Of a stretch of DNA of 64,000 bases, positions 18,554 to 27,880 are shown one piece after another. Position 1 is the first letter of the stretch, and every line of letters begins with the position of its first letter. The stretch covers positions 1 through 64,000 of the forward strand of contig NZ_LAZU01000034.1 in assembly GCF_000987955.1 (NCBI RefSeq), in the 5' to 3' direction. Both the position numbers and the translations under genes were made by a program. The notes under the pieces are model-generated. The model had not been told where the DNA came from, did not search any database, and saw only the letters and a list, made by a program, of their open reading frames with translations. The DNA is from Paenibacillus sp. DMB20. GTDB lineage: Bacteria > Bacillota > Bacilli > Paenibacillales > Paenibacillaceae.

Positions 18554-20275
18554 GTGAAACCATTTTCGTCGGGTTCAAAGAACCTGCACAATATTATACC
18601 TATCGAAATGAACGCTAATTTTTTCTTTGATCGCGCCGTAAGATCGCTTGATCGTTACCAATATGACAAGGCACTGAAATATTTTCGCAAAGCTGTTGAA
18701 TATGAGCCGGAAAATCCGGTGAACCATTGCAATATGGCGGGTATATTATCAGAGACGGGCGATTACGAGGGCTCGAACCGGGTGCTGCGGCATGTTTTGG
18801 ACGAAGTCGATTCCACCATGACGGAATGTCATTTTTATATGGCGAACAATTACGCCAACATGGAGTTGTTTGAAGAGGCGGAGAAAGCGCTGATCACTTA
18901 CCTGGAGGAGGATCCCAGCGGTCAGTTCATGGACGAGGCGGAAGAGATGATGGAGCTGCTCCATTATGAATTGAACCGTCCGACCAAGGTAAACCGGATC
19001 AAGAGCCGGGAAGGCATGGTCGAGCATGAAAATGCCCGGGCTTTGCTGGAGGACGGGAAGTTTGCCCAGGCAGCCAAACTGCTGGAGGCCATTGTGGACG
19101 AGTGTCCGGATTTTCTGGCGGCGCGCAACAACCTGGCCCTCGCATATTATTATATGGGCCGGTTCGCCAAGGCCAAGCAGACCATTGAGGACGTGTTGGA
19201 ATTGGAGCCGGGCAATTTGCACGGATTGTGCAACCTGGCTATATTTTTCCAACATGAGAATAACGCTGAGCAGCGGGAACGGCTGGTGAATATGCTGGCC
19301 GTTACCGTGCCGTTTCACCAGGAGCATGTGTTCAAGCTGGCAACGACCATGGGCATACTAGGCAAGCATGAAGCGGCTTACGACAACTTCCGCCGTCTGT
19401 TGAAGAATGAGGAGTTCAACAGTGACCCGAGTCTATATCATTATGCTGCGGTTGCCGCGTGCAACAGCGGTTATTATGATGCGGCAGCGAAGCATTGGCG
19501 GCAATGCAAAAAGCTCGATCCGGAATCGGTGATTCCGGACTTCTATCTCGCCCAGATGCAGCAGATGAAGCAATCCGAAGTCGGAACGATGAAGGTAAGC
19601 TACCATTATCATCTTCCGTTTGACGAGCAGTTTAAGCGCTGGGAGCAGGACGGCGATGCGTTGACGGAGGAAGCGAAGCACAATCCGCTGATTCGTTCGT
19701 CATTCTTTTGGGCGCTCCGGCACGGAGAGCCGCATATCAAGCTTCAGGTCATCCGAACGCTTGAGCGAATTGCGGACGAAGAAGTGCAGCATGCGCTCCA
19801 ACTGTTTCTGCAGGAACCCGGTGAGGATGCGGAATTGAAAGATGCGGCACGTCTTGTGCTGCAGCAGCTGGAGAGCGACAGTGCACGCTTGCATGAACGG
19901 GAGGCGGGACCGAAGGCCCGGGAAGTCCGGCCGGATTGGCACCACAGCTGGCAGGAAGTGCTGGATAAGGTGTTCCAATCGATGGACAAGCGTACCGATC
20001 CCTTCCGGAAACGGGAGATGGAGGCGCTCTGGTCCGGGTTTTTGAGCCGCCTGTATCCGGACATTCCCAATATTCGCAATACCTCGGGTTGGGCGGCGGC
20101 ACTTGAATATACGGCAGCCAAATTAAGAGGCCGCGCATATACGTATGAAGAGATGGCGGACCGTTACGGCATATCTTCATCCACCGTACGCCGCTATGTC
20201 CGGCAGATGGATGGGATCTGCGGAAATAAAGGGGAGGATAAGGAAGGTTTTCGCCCTTTTACAGAAAAAATCTAG
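18554..20275 (+). CDS. TPR-repeat protein with C-terminal HTH, YvcD-like
   Basis: Cytoplasmic protein of 573 residues. The N-terminal two thirds are tetratricopeptide repeats (for example YDKALKYFRKAVEYEPENPV near 35-55 and GRFAKAKQTIEDVLELEPGN). The C-terminus has a helix-turn-helix (YTYEEMADRYGISSSTVRRY), which suggests DNA or regulator contact. Start GTG 18554 follows AAAGGAGGTG. Its place between the his operon and trxB matches yvcD of Bacillus. Function unknown, probably a protein-protein scaffold. Confidence 0.85.
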   Translation: MKPFSSGSKNLHNIIPIEMNANFFFDRAVRSLDRYQYDKALKYFRKAVEYEPENPVNHCNMAGILSETGDYEGSNRVLRHVLDEVDSTMTECHFYMANNYANMELFEEAEKALITYLEEDPSGQFMDEAEEMMELLHYELNRPTKVNRIKSREGMVEHENARALLEDGKFAQAAKLLEAIVDECPDFLAARNNLALAYYYMGRFAKAKQTIEDVLELEPGNLHGLCNLAIFFQHENNAEQRERLVNMLAVTVPFHQEHVFKLATTMGILGKHEAAYDNFRRLLKNEEFNSDPSLYHYAAVAACNSGYYDAAAKHWRQCKKLDPESVIPDFYLAQMQQMKQSEVGTMKVSYHYHLPFDEQFKRWEQDGDALTEEAKHNPLIRSSFFWALRHGEPHIKLQVIRTLERIADEEVQHALQLFLQEPGEDAELKDAARLVLQQLESDSARLHEREAGPKAREVRPDWHHSWQEVLDKVFQSMDKRTDPFRKREMEALWSGFLSRLYPDIPNIRNTSGWAAALEYTAAKLRGRAYTYEEMADRYGISSSTVRRYVRQMDGICGNKGEDKEGFRPFTEKI

Positions 20276-20376
20276 TTATTCATTCCGATCTTCCCGGTGA
20301 TTAAAAGCGAGCTTTTGAACTTGCCATTATAGGACAGAATAAATGTATGAGACAATGCCAAAGGAGGTTACCACAT

Positions 20377-21330
20377 ATGTACAAATCAATCGTAATCGGG
20401 ACAGGACCAGCCGGGCTGACGGCGGCCATCTATCTGGCTCGCGCCAATATGAAGCCGCTTGTTATCGAGGGGATGCAGCCGGGCGGCCAGCTGACGACAA
20501 CGACCGAGGTCGAGAATTTCCCGGGTTTCCCGCAGGGGATCATGGGTCCGGAGCTGATGGACAACATGCGTCAGCAGGCCGAACGCTTTGGAGCCGAGTT
20601 CAAAAGCGCCTGGGTCGAGTCGGTGGACTTCTCCAAGCGTCCCTTCAAAGTCAACGTAGAGGGAATGGGCGAGTTGCTTGCGGAGTCCGTGATCATTTCT
20701 ACCGGCGCGTCGGCTAAATACCTCGGCATTCCCGGGGAACAGGATAACGTGGGGCGCGGCGTAAGCACCTGTGCAACGTGCGACGGATTTTTCTTCCGCG
20801 GCAAAAAAATCATCGTGGTTGGCGGCGGGGACTCCGCCATGGAGGAAGCCAGCTTCCTGACCCGCTTTGCTTCCAGCGTAACGCTGGTGCACCGCCGCGA
20901 CGAGCTGCGCGCATCGAAAATCATGCAGGACCGGGCACGCGGAAACGAGAAGGTGAAATGGGCTCTGAACCGTACGCCGCTTGAAGTGGTAACGGACGAC
21001 ACCGGCGTAAAAGGACTGAAGGTTCGCAACAACGAGACCGGTGAAGAAGAACTGATCGAGGCGGAAGGCGTGTTTGTGGCGATCGGACATACGCCGAACA
21101 CCGGTTTCCTGGGCGGTCAGGTTACGACCGACGAGACGGGATACATTCTCGTGAAGCCGGGTACGACCGAGACTAATATTCCGGGCGTATTTGCTTGCGG
21201 AGACGTACAGGATACACGCTACCGCCAAGCCATTACGGCCGCCGGTTCGGGCTGCATGGCCGCCATGGACTGCGAGAAGTTCATCGAGGGCAATATGGTC
21301 CATGACTGGAGCGAAACGCTGAATTCGTAA
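20377..21330 (+). CDS. trxB: Thioredoxin reductase
   Basis: FAD/NADPH-dependent reductase of thioredoxin, 317 residues. FAD-binding GTGPAGLTAA at the N-terminus, redox-active Cys132 and Cys135 in STCATCDG, NADPH-binding VVGGGDSAMEEA, and the second FAD motif GVFACGDVQD. ATG 20377 behind AAGGAGG. Confidence 0.97.
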   Translation: MYKSIVIGTGPAGLTAAIYLARANMKPLVIEGMQPGGQLTTTTEVENFPGFPQGIMGPELMDNMRQQAERFGAEFKSAWVESVDFSKRPFKVNVEGMGELLAESVIISTGASAKYLGIPGEQDNVGRGVSTCATCDGFFFRGKKIIVVGGGDSAMEEASFLTRFASSVTLVHRRDELRASKIMQDRARGNEKVKWALNRTPLEVVTDDTGVKGLKVRNNETGEEELIEAEGVFVAIGHTPNTGFLGGQVTTDETGYILVKPGTTETNIPGVFACGDVQDTRYRQAITAAGSGCMAAMDCEKFIEGNMVHDWSETLNS

Positions 21331-21378
21331 TCCAAGTTTCTAGTTAAAGTCGGCAACCTCTGATTCGAATTTCTAGTC

Positions 21379-21414
21379 CAGGCCAGCCAGAGATTTCTGG
21401 GTGGCCTGTTTGTC
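21379..21414 (+). terminator. Terminator-like hairpin after trxB
   Basis: CAGGCCAGCCAGA pairs with TCTGGGTGGCCTG with one mismatch, followed by TTTGTCT. Confidence 0.65.
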
Positions 21415-21453
21415 TAGGGATTTTACTTGCGTGCTGTCTTCACCGTTAATCAA

Positions 21454-21462
21454 TGATATAAT
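21454..21462 (+). promoter_or_regulatory. Extended -10 promoter element
   Basis: TG-A-TATAAT, a perfect extended -10, 43 nt before the start of the small membrane protein at 21505. The -35 region is poor. Confidence 0.55.
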
Positions 21463-21504
21463 GGTAAAAAATTTGACAGGTTAGATTATTGAGGGGGAAA
21501 GCCA

Positions 21505-21795
21505 ATGCATAAGGCGATCCGGTTCAGGGCGGCAGTAGCGCTGATGTTCGGAATGATCGGCCTGTTGTCTGCTCTAACATCGGTCTACCTGCTGCGGGTG
21601 GATAAGAATCATGATGGTATAGGAGCGATGATCTTCCTGACGCTGCTGGCCCTGTTTTTTTGCTCTCGGGCATATGAGCGTTTTAATGGTGCTGATCCGA
21701 AAGAAGCGGAAGGGGACGTCGTCTGGGACATGAATTTTCCTGCCATGCATGGCAGGCCGGCGATTTATCGGCGGTTGGAATGTGGAATACGGTAG
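21505..21795 (+). CDS. Small membrane protein, unknown function
   Basis: 96 residues with two hydrophobic segments (about 9-31 and 40-56), followed by an acidic and basic soluble tail. I do not recognise a family. ATG 21505 follows GAGGGGGAAAGCC. The next gene starts 15 nt downstream, so the two are likely cotranscribed. The last 20 residues could be altered if an indel lies here. Confidence 0.6.
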   Translation: MHKAIRFRAAVALMFGMIGLLSALTSVYLLRVDKNHDGIGAMIFLTLLALFFCSRAYERFNGADPKEAEGDVVWDMNFPAMHGRPAIYRRLECGIR

Positions 21796-21810
21796 AGGAG
21801 GAGCGATTTT

Positions 21811-22288
21811 TTGAAAAACTATTTAAAAAGAAACAAGTATACTTGGATTGTCCTTGCACCGCTCATTGGGGGATGGCTGTTTAATTTTTTGATGTTTCGG
21901 CTGCCGTTTTCAGGTTTTTTAATCTGGACGGTCAATCTGGGCTTTATTTTGTTCTGGTTTTGGGCCGGCCGGCAGTTTTCGCAAATGACTACGCGTAAGG
22001 TATACGGATTTTTTATTTGGCAACAGTTTGTGGCTCTTGTCTTTTTTGCTGTATATTTGGCAGTTTGTGCTTTTGGATGAGGCGTCCAGAAACATGATGC
22101 TCGCCGGTCTGTCCCAATATTACATGCTGTTTATGATTATTATCGGAACCCAGATCCACATAGCCTATTCGGCAGTCATCAATTCCACCGAAATCGTCAT
22201 CATTTCTTATACGCTGATGTTTATCGTTTTTTCAGTAGGTTTTATGTATCAGGGGATCAAAGGAAAAACACCATCCAAATTGCGCTAA
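21811..22288 (+). CDS. Small polytopic membrane protein (frameshift)
   Basis: About 158 residues with four hydrophobic segments after removing one T from the T6 run 22042-22047. The corrected reading is FVALVFLLYIWQFVLLDEA across the break. Starts with TTG 21811 behind GAGGAG. Function unknown. It sits in a two-gene unit with the preceding small membrane protein. Confidence 0.6.
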
Positions 22289-22408
22289 CCCTTCGGTTAT
22301 GCCGCATTTTGCTTATAGATTAAAGTTCTCCCTAGAAATGCCGAATAGGGCTGCCTCATATTGAAGGTTCAGCCCCTATCTGATCGCAGGGAGGAGCGTT
22401 CTGTCGCT

Positions 22409-22690
22409 TTAACTCCCGACGCGGGTCAATTTACCGATGATTTTTCGGACGCTCTCTCCGGATAAAAAATAAATCCGTTCAAGCTCTTCTATGGAACGGC
22501 CTTTGCAATAAGCTTGATACATCTCCTCATTGCGGCGTTCGATTCGCGCTTTGGAACCGCTCAGTTCTCCCCAGCCGGCTCTTTGCTCGCCTTGTTTAGG
22601 AATATAGAGCAGTTCTCCGTCGATATATTGTTGAATTTGCTGCAGCAGCTCGGGGGGAAGCACATCTCTTCCGTTTTTGTAATACCCCAT
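22409..22690 (-). CDS. CD3324-type small DNA-binding protein (Mor-like HTH)
   Basis: 93-residue basic protein beginning MGYYKNGRDVLPPELLQQIQ, typical of the CD3324 family, with a C-terminal helix-turn-helix (GRSIEELERIYFLSGESVRK) like the Mor transcription activator fold. ATG at 22690 follows GGAGGGC. A lone gene on the minus strand. The regulatory target is unknown. Confidence 0.65.
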   Translation of the reverse strand: MGYYKNGRDVLPPELLQQIQQYIDGELLYIPKQGEQRAGWGELSGSKARIERRNEEMYQAYCKGRSIEELERIYFLSGESVRKIIGKLTRVGS

Positions 22691-22805
22691 CGATGCCCTC
22701 CTCTATGGAAATGATAGTTAAGCAGTCGCTGGATTTCATCGCAGTCGCGTTGAACATGGCTCACCCTCCCTCCTTTCGTCATTGAAATTTAGCTGAAACG
22801 GTAAT

Positions 22806-22832
22806 GGGAGAGCCCGTTTTCAGGGCTCTCCT
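22806..22832 (+). terminator. Hairpin GGAGAGCCC/GGGCTCTCC
   Basis: Perfect 9-bp stem with a 7-nt loop followed by TTGTT. No clear gene ends directly before it on the plus strand. It is upstream of the minus-strand CD3324-type gene. Confidence 0.45.
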
Positions 22833-23072
22833 TGTTAAAGGGCATCCGCTTACGCGAATACCACCTCATGGTTCTGAATCAATTCGTTCAGCCTCCTTTC
22901 CGGTCATTTCGTCGGCCCGACATCTATATTAAGCCATACCGAAGCATGCGACCGCAAGAGAGAAAACGATCAAAACTGTTTTTTACCAGTGAAAGTGGCA
23001 AGGAAGCCCATTTACGGAGGACGTCATATCTTCTAAAACGCGGTATGTTTGTAAGTAGATAACCCGTACGTG
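22833..23072. other. No gene seen
   Basis: About 240 nt between divergent or convergent small genes. The only open frame (plus strand, 76 codons from a TTG) has no ribosome site and no recognisable protein features. Confidence 0.5.
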
Positions 23073-23567
23073 TTACAGGTTTATGGCCTTATTTGCGTTC
23101 TTAACATCGTTGGCGAGCAGCTGATTTAAGTTATAGGAAGGATACAGCCCGCGTTCATACATAAAGTTGAACACCTTGGCATGCAGGGCAATAGCGTTAT
23201 TCAACTGTTTCACGAAGGTCTCTCTCAGTTTGGGCGTTGCCGTTTCGGTAATGGCTATGGCATAACTGCGGACGGAAGTTTTGGCAAAACCAAGGAGTTG
23301 GGCCGCATAAAACGCAGTCAGGTCAATGCCATCCTCGCTGTTCCGGCTGTACATGGGGGCCTCGGGATAAAATTGCAGCAGCTCTTTGAGATTCATCTCT
23401 ACGCCCTTGATTGCCTCGATATAGAGCGCACGAAGCTTGGGGTCTTTAATATCGTTCAGGACCATTTTGAAATTCATTAAATTATTGGACTGGTACGCCG
23501 TCAATTCGTGCATTTCCAACGTTTCATGCCAGGCCAGGTGCTCCGGGTTTTGCTTGTTCGGCATTTC
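23073..23567 (-). CDS. Spore coat protein, CotF-like
   Basis: 164-residue, mostly helical protein with the coat-F-type layout: LAWHETLEMHELTAYQSNNL near the N-terminus and long ferritin-like helices. Such proteins are made in the mother cell and deposited in the spore coat. ATG 23567 (MPNKQNPEH) is chosen because GGAGGG lies 7 nt upstream. A longer frame to 23585 contains that site. It supports a spore-forming host. Confidence 0.8.
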   Translation of the reverse strand, partial: EMPNKQNPEHLAWHETLEMHELTAYQSNNLMNFKMVLNDIKDPKLRALYIEAIKGVEMNLKELLQFYPEAPMYSRNSEDGIDLTAFYAAQLLGFAKTSVRSYAIAITETATPKLRETFVKQLNNAIALHAKVFNFMYERGLYPSYNLNQLLANDVKNANKAINL

Positions 23568-23651
23568 AAATCCCTCCATCATCAATATGCTTCAGCCTAT
23601 TCCGGCCGATCGGGATGTGTGCCTATGCCAAAGAGAGGGTTGTTAACGATT

Positions 23652-24107
23652 CTATAAATCCTGGGAGAGGCGCACCATATCATACAGCCTCATACCGTTT
23701 TCGTATATCTCCTCCTCATAATGCCGTACAAAAAAATCACGGTCGATGCCGGTCATGCGAAACCCGCATTTCTGATATAAAGCCAGTTGAGACACCCCTG
23801 TGCTTCCCGTACCTACCTCAATGGTGGAGAAGCCAAGCTTCCGGGCAGTCTCTACGGCATGGGTCACGAGTTTCTTGCCGATCCCCTGACCGTGCAGGGC
23901 TTCTTCCACGGCTACATTGACAAGTTCAGCCGTATCGGGCCTCGTGGGCAGAAGCACGTAAACGCCGACAATGTCATTCTCCTGCTCTGCCACAAAACAG
24001 GACCCCCGCTGCAAATAATCCCGAACAAGCCTTTCGGAAGGATCCGCCAGCAGCAGCAGCGGCATGGGAGCGAATTCGTTCTGTTCCAGCTTTCGTATGT
24101 TTATCAT
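23652..24107 (-). CDS. GNAT family N-acetyltransferase
   Basis: 151-residue acetyltransferase fold. The acetyl-CoA-binding motif A is VNVAVEEALHGQGIGKKLV, followed by LYQKCGFRMTGI near the C-terminus. ATG 24107 (MINIRKL) follows TAAGGGG. The frame continues upstream to 24191 without a ribosome site. The acceptor is unknown. Confidence 0.8.
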   Translation of the reverse strand: MINIRKLEQNEFAPMPLLLLADPSERLVRDYLQRGSCFVAEQENDIVGVYVLLPTRPDTAELVNVAVEEALHGQGIGKKLVTHAVETARKLGFSTIEVGTGSTGVSQLALYQKCGFRMTGIDRDFFVRHYEEEIYENGMRLYDMVRLSQDL

Positions 24108-24240
24108 GATTAACCCCTTATCGCGATATATTGCTCCTGTTACGTTAGGAAGCGGCCGCCATTCGAAAATACAGAGTTTATTGTAACACACAGTTTTGCG
24201 AAGTGAAGACGGAATAACGGGCCGGGCTCTCGGTAAAAGA

Positions 24241-24275
24241 AATAGGCACCGCGGCTCGGGCGCGCGATGCCTATT
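24241..24275 (-). terminator. Terminator of the siderophore-binding lipoprotein gene
   Basis: AATAGGCATCGCG pairs with CGCGGTGCCTATT on the minus strand, followed by TTCTTTT. Directly behind the stop of the gene at 24291. Confidence 0.75.
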
Positions 24276-24290
24276 GGATATTCGGTTCTA

Positions 24291-25286
24291 TTATTTCACT
24301 TCAAAATAAGCGGCAATTTCGTCAAGCAGCAGGTTAGCGGCTTTGTAACCTCCCGCCAGATTCCATACTACTTCGCTCACTTTATGGACTTTGTTGTTTT
24401 TCGCTACGTTCAGGTTTTTGAAGAGCGGCTCGTTCATCCATTCCTGGGCTGCTTGATCCCCATCCGTGACCCCGGGGTCCTGCTGTACAAAATAGAACAT
24501 GACATCGCCGTCCATGGCCGGAATGCGTTCTTTAGTCAGTTTCTCCACAAACTCGTTCTTATCCTGGTCAGCCGGGCGGGCGATGCCGAGCTGGTTCAGA
24601 AGGACGCCGCTGAAGGTGTCTTTCATATAGGTGCGGACCTCGCCTGCGGTAAAGCGGACAACGGATACTTTTGTTTTTGCTTTCTCGCCAAGCTTGGATT
24701 TGACTTCCTCCACGCGTTTGTCGAAGTCGGCGATCGCTTTCTCGCCTTCAGCCTTCTTGTTCACGGCTTCGGCATAAAGCGAAAAATTGATTTTCCAATC
24801 CCCTGCCAGATCTTCGGAGAAAACGGTTGGGGCGATCTGTTTCAGTTGATCGTAAATTTTCTCGTGTCTCACTTTATTGCCGATAATAAGATCGGGCTTC
24901 AGTCCGGCAATCAGCTCAACATTCGGCTGGGTTTCTTCGCCGACAACCTCCACGCCTTCCATATCCGCCTTGATATGGTCGTACCACGGATCGCCGACCC
25001 AGGATTTGACGGCGCCAACCGGCTTAATGCCAACCGTTAGCAGAGCCTCCGTTCCTTCATTCGTAAGTATGACGACCCGCTGCGGCGTGCCTGTCAGCGT
25101 TTCGGTACCCATGGCATGCTTGATCGTGCGGGCTTCCCCGGCTGCTGGCGTGCCGTTCGATGTCTTACCGTCATTAGAAGCCGGTGTTTCCGATGTTTTG
25201 GAGCCGCAGGCCGACAGGATCAACAGAAGGGCTGACAAGGTCAACACCAACATCCAGGATTTATGGCGAAGCACAGATGATAACAT
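24291..25286 (-). CDS. Iron-siderophore ABC transporter, substrate-binding lipoprotein
   Basis: 331-residue FecB/FepB-type binding protein. A signal peptide with lipobox LLILSACG anchors it to the membrane. The mature part has the periplasmic-binding fold (VVILTNEGTEALLTVGIKPVGA, VELIAGLKPDLIIGN). It resembles YfiY of Bacillus, which binds hydroxamate siderophores. It is divergent from the two permease genes, and the shared promoter region has two Fur-box-like sites, so iron repression is likely. Confidence 0.88.
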   Translation of the reverse strand: MLSSVLRHKSWMLVLTLSALLLILSACGSKTSETPASNDGKTSNGTPAAGEARTIKHAMGTETLTGTPQRVVILTNEGTEALLTVGIKPVGAVKSWVGDPWYDHIKADMEGVEVVGEETQPNVELIAGLKPDLIIGNKVRHEKIYDQLKQIAPTVFSEDLAGDWKINFSLYAEAVNKKAEGEKAIADFDKRVEEVKSKLGEKAKTKVSVVRFTAGEVRTYMKDTFSGVLLNQLGIARPADQDKNEFVEKLTKERIPAMDGDVMFYFVQQDPGVTDGDQAAQEWMNEPLFKNLNVAKNNKVHKVSEVVWNLAGGYKAANLLLDEIAAYFEVK

Positions 25287-25314
25287 TAATTTCTCCCCTT
25301 TTTCTTATTTGGCT

Positions 25315-25333
25315 GATAATAGGAATCATTATC
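25315..25333. promoter_or_regulatory. Fur box (proximal to the lipoprotein gene)
   Basis: GATAATAGGAATCATTATC agrees with the 19-nt Fur consensus at about 16 positions. Confidence 0.75.
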
Positions 25334-25378
25334 AATGAAAATATAAGCTAGAGAACTAGGGGTTGTCAATCATTAATT

Positions 25379-25397
25379 GAAAATGATTCTCATGATC
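25379..25397. promoter_or_regulatory. Fur box (proximal to the permease genes)
   Basis: GAAAATGATTCTCATGATC agrees with the consensus at about 15 of 19 positions. It lies within a longer dyad (TGTCAAT ... ATTGACA). Confidence 0.7.
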
Positions 25398-25486
25398 ATT
25401 GACAGGCCCCAAGAGCACCACTACAATAAAAACTGTTATTTACGCGCTTTAATACGATAACGTCCTTAAGGGAGGATGACATACGC

Positions 25487-26494
25487 ATGGGTTTATTTCA
25501 AAGCAGAACCCCACGTGCGTTGGGACTGGCCGTCGGTGCAGTAATATTACTGCTGCTGATGCTGGCTAGCGTGCTGTTCGGTCTGCAACGTTTTACGATC
25601 GGGACGCTTCTGGATTCATATATGGGATTTACCGGATCGACGGAACACATGATCATTCGGGATGCGAGGGTACCGCGTACGCTTGTAGGCGCCGTAGTAG
25701 GGGCAAGTCTAGCCGTGGCCGGGGCGGTCATGCAGGCGATCACCCGAAATCCGATGGCGTCACCGTCGGTGTTCGGCATCAATTCGGGGGCCGTTCTATT
25801 CATCGTCATTGGCATTTCAGCACTCGGAGGAGCCCTGACAATGGACGGGATGATCTGGATCGCCTTTGCCGGGGCGGGCATTACGTCGTTGGTGGTGTTT
25901 GTTCTGGGATACAGGGGGCCCGGCGGTTTCGCGCCGATCAAATTGACCCTGGCGGGAGCGGCGATTGCCGCTTTTGCGGCTTCGGTCACGTCCGGGATCA
26001 TTTTGGTGGATAAAAAGTCGCTCGACCAGGCGATGTTCTGGATGATCGGCTCGGTTGTGGACCGCGATATGGGACATCTCCAGACGGTATTGCCCTACGT
26101 AACCGCCGGGTGGGTGATTGCCATGCTGATTTCCCGTTCGCTGAATGTAGCGGCGCTAGGCGACGATATATCGAAAGGATTGGGCATGTCGCTATTTTTT
26201 GTCCGTGCCGCGGCATGCGTCTCGGTTGTGCTGCTGGCGGGCGGATCGGTGGCTGTGGCGGGGCCGGTCGCTTTTGTCGGCATTATCGTTCCGCATCTGT
26301 GCAGAGCGCTTGTCGGTCAGGACCATCGCTGGCTCATTCCTTACTGTGCGGTGGCCGGCGCGCTGCTGCTTGTCTCCGCCGATCTGGCTTCAAGATTTGT
26401 CATCATGCCTAAAGAGGTACCCGTCGGAGTAGCCACGGCATTGCTCGGCGTTCCGTTCTTGATTTACATCGTGCGGAGGAAGAAATATGCTTAA
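25487..26494 (+). CDS. Iron-siderophore ABC transporter permease (FecCD family)
   Basis: 335-residue polytopic permease with the FecCD signature (GASLAVAGAVMQAITRNPMA, then GPVAFVGIIVPHLCR). Similar to YfiZ of Bacillus. ATG 25487 follows TAAGGGAGG. It overlaps the next permease gene by 8 nt, so the two subunits are translationally coupled. No ATPase gene follows, so a shared ATPase such as YusV must be encoded elsewhere. Confidence 0.92.
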   Translation: MGLFQSRTPRALGLAVGAVILLLLMLASVLFGLQRFTIGTLLDSYMGFTGSTEHMIIRDARVPRTLVGAVVGASLAVAGAVMQAITRNPMASPSVFGINSGAVLFIVIGISALGGALTMDGMIWIAFAGAGITSLVVFVLGYRGPGGFAPIKLTLAGAAIAAFAASVTSGIILVDKKSLDQAMFWMIGSVVDRDMGHLQTVLPYVTAGWVIAMLISRSLNVAALGDDISKGLGMSLFFVRAAACVSVVLLAGGSVAVAGPVAFVGIIVPHLCRALVGQDHRWLIPYCAVAGALLLVSADLASRFVIMPKEVPVGVATALLGVPFLIYIVRRKKYA

Positions 26495-27506
26495 AACATC
26501 ATCCCCTGGAGGGGTATATCGCAAAAAGTCCCAAAATGCTTTTACTCTGACTGCTCTTGTACTATTGGTTATCCTGCTGGCTCTGGTTAGCATCTCAGTT
26601 GGCAGTACCATGATACCGATGGAAGAAGTGCTTGGTTCGCTCTTAGGCATCGGCGATGGAGGAAGCTCGCTTATTGTACTGCAGTTCCGCCTGCCGCGCG
26701 TACTTGCCGCCCTGCTTGTGGGTGCAGCACTTGCAGTGGCCGGTGCGCTTCTGCAGGGGGTAATACGAAATCCGTTGGCGGCTCCAGATATGGTCGGCGT
26801 GACCGGGGGCGCCTCGGTAGCGGTCGTATCTTTTATGACGCTGTCCGCCGGTACGCATAGCATACATTGGGTGCCGGTCATTGCGGTAGTCGGTGCTTTC
26901 GGTGCGGGATTGCTGAATTATGTATTAGCTTGGAAAAAGGGAGTATCGCCATTAAGGCTTGTTCTGATCGGCGTCGGCATTTCGACGGCATTCGGTGCCT
27001 TGACGACGTTCCTGCTCATTAGCGGACCTACCCATTTGGCTTCCCAGGTGCTGAACTGGATGACCGGGAGCGTGTACGGTACGGGGTGGAAGCATATTAT
27101 GGCTTTGGCTCCGTGGGTGGCTCTGTTTATTCCGCTGTCTTTCTTGTCCGCCCGTTCCTTGAATGTGCAAGCCATGGGAGAGGAGGTTGCGACCGGCCTC
27201 GGCACACGGGTTCAGCGGGACCGGCTGCTCATTATGCTATGCAGCATCGCGCTGGCCGGCGCAGCGGTAGGGATTGCCGGGACCCTGTCCTTTATCGGTC
27301 TGATCGCTCCGCATATGGCCAGACGTTTGGTGGGGCATGCCCATGGCGTGATGCTTCCGGCCTCGGCCTTGATCGGAGCCATCCTGCTCCAACTTGCGGA
27401 TTTGGCCGGCCGGATGCTGTTCCAGCCGCTGGACATTCCGGCGGGAGTATTTACGGCTGCGATCGGGGCGCCCTTCTTCCTGTACCTGCTGTACAAGAAA
27501 ATGTAG
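26487..27506 (+). CDS. Iron-siderophore ABC transporter permease, second subunit
   Basis: 339 residues, FecCD family (GAALAVAGALLQGVIRNPLA, then GTLSFIGLIAPHMARRLVG). YfhA-like partner of the preceding gene. The first about 17 residues are polar and the membrane segments start near residue 18. Followed 15 nt later by a broken glycosidase fragment. Confidence 0.92.
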   Translation: MLKTSSPGGVYRKKSQNAFTLTALVLLVILLALVSISVGSTMIPMEEVLGSLLGIGDGGSSLIVLQFRLPRVLAALLVGAALAVAGALLQGVIRNPLAAPDMVGVTGGASVAVVSFMTLSAGTHSIHWVPVIAVVGAFGAGLLNYVLAWKKGVSPLRLVLIGVGISTAFGALTTFLLISGPTHLASQVLNWMTGSVYGTGWKHIMALAPWVALFIPLSFLSARSLNVQAMGEEVATGLGTRVQRDRLLIMLCSIALAGAAVGIAGTLSFIGLIAPHMARRLVGHAHGVMLPASALIGAILLQLADLAGRMLFQPLDIPAGVFTAAIGAPFFLYLLYKKM

Positions 27507-27521
27507 CCGTCTAACACGTAA

Positions 27522-27839
27522 CTCAAAGACGTTCATGGCCATATCATCGATTATGACGGCAGTAAAGCGCCGGGTTATTTCCTCGGCCAGAGCATTCTGG
27601 GCGTGAAGCGTGCCGAACCCGGATGGACGCGGATCCTGGTCGAACCGAAGCCGTGCGGTCTGATTTGGGCCCGCGGCAGCGTTCCTTTGCCGCAAGGCGG
27701 ACGGGTCGATGTTAGCTGGAGTGTGGAGGGAAACACGATGAACGTTCGCGTCGCCGCGCCTGGCAGCGTCGAGGTTGAGGTGCGCGTGCCGGAAGGAATG
27801 CGTGAGTTTGTCACCCTGGCGGGAAACAGAGCAAAGTAA
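27522..27839 (+). pseudogene. Remnant of an alpha-L-rhamnosidase-like glycosidase (C-terminal end only)
   Basis: The frame 27522-27839 is open but has no start or ribosome site. It encodes about 105 residues (HGHIIDYDGSKAPGYFLG..., then GWTRILVEPKPCGLIWARGS) like the C-terminal beta-domain of GH78-type rhamnosidases and related six-hairpin enzymes. The catalytic domain is missing. It begins 15 nt after the permease stop, so it probably marks a deletion junction or the fusion point of an inserted locus. Family assignment is from memory of the GH78 C-terminus. Confidence 0.6.
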
Positions 27840-27880
27840 CGGGGGATATCGTACAATACATGACATCCTCCGCTTGCATG

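Noticed and set aside
22561..22782. 73-codon minus-strand frame overlapping the CD3324-type gene
   Set aside because: It overlaps a better supported gene in another frame over most of its length. A short upstream peptide cannot be excluded but is unsupported.
22832..23062. 76-codon plus-strand open frame
   Set aside because: It starts with TTG behind a terminator-like hairpin, has no ribosome site and a composition unlike its neighbours.
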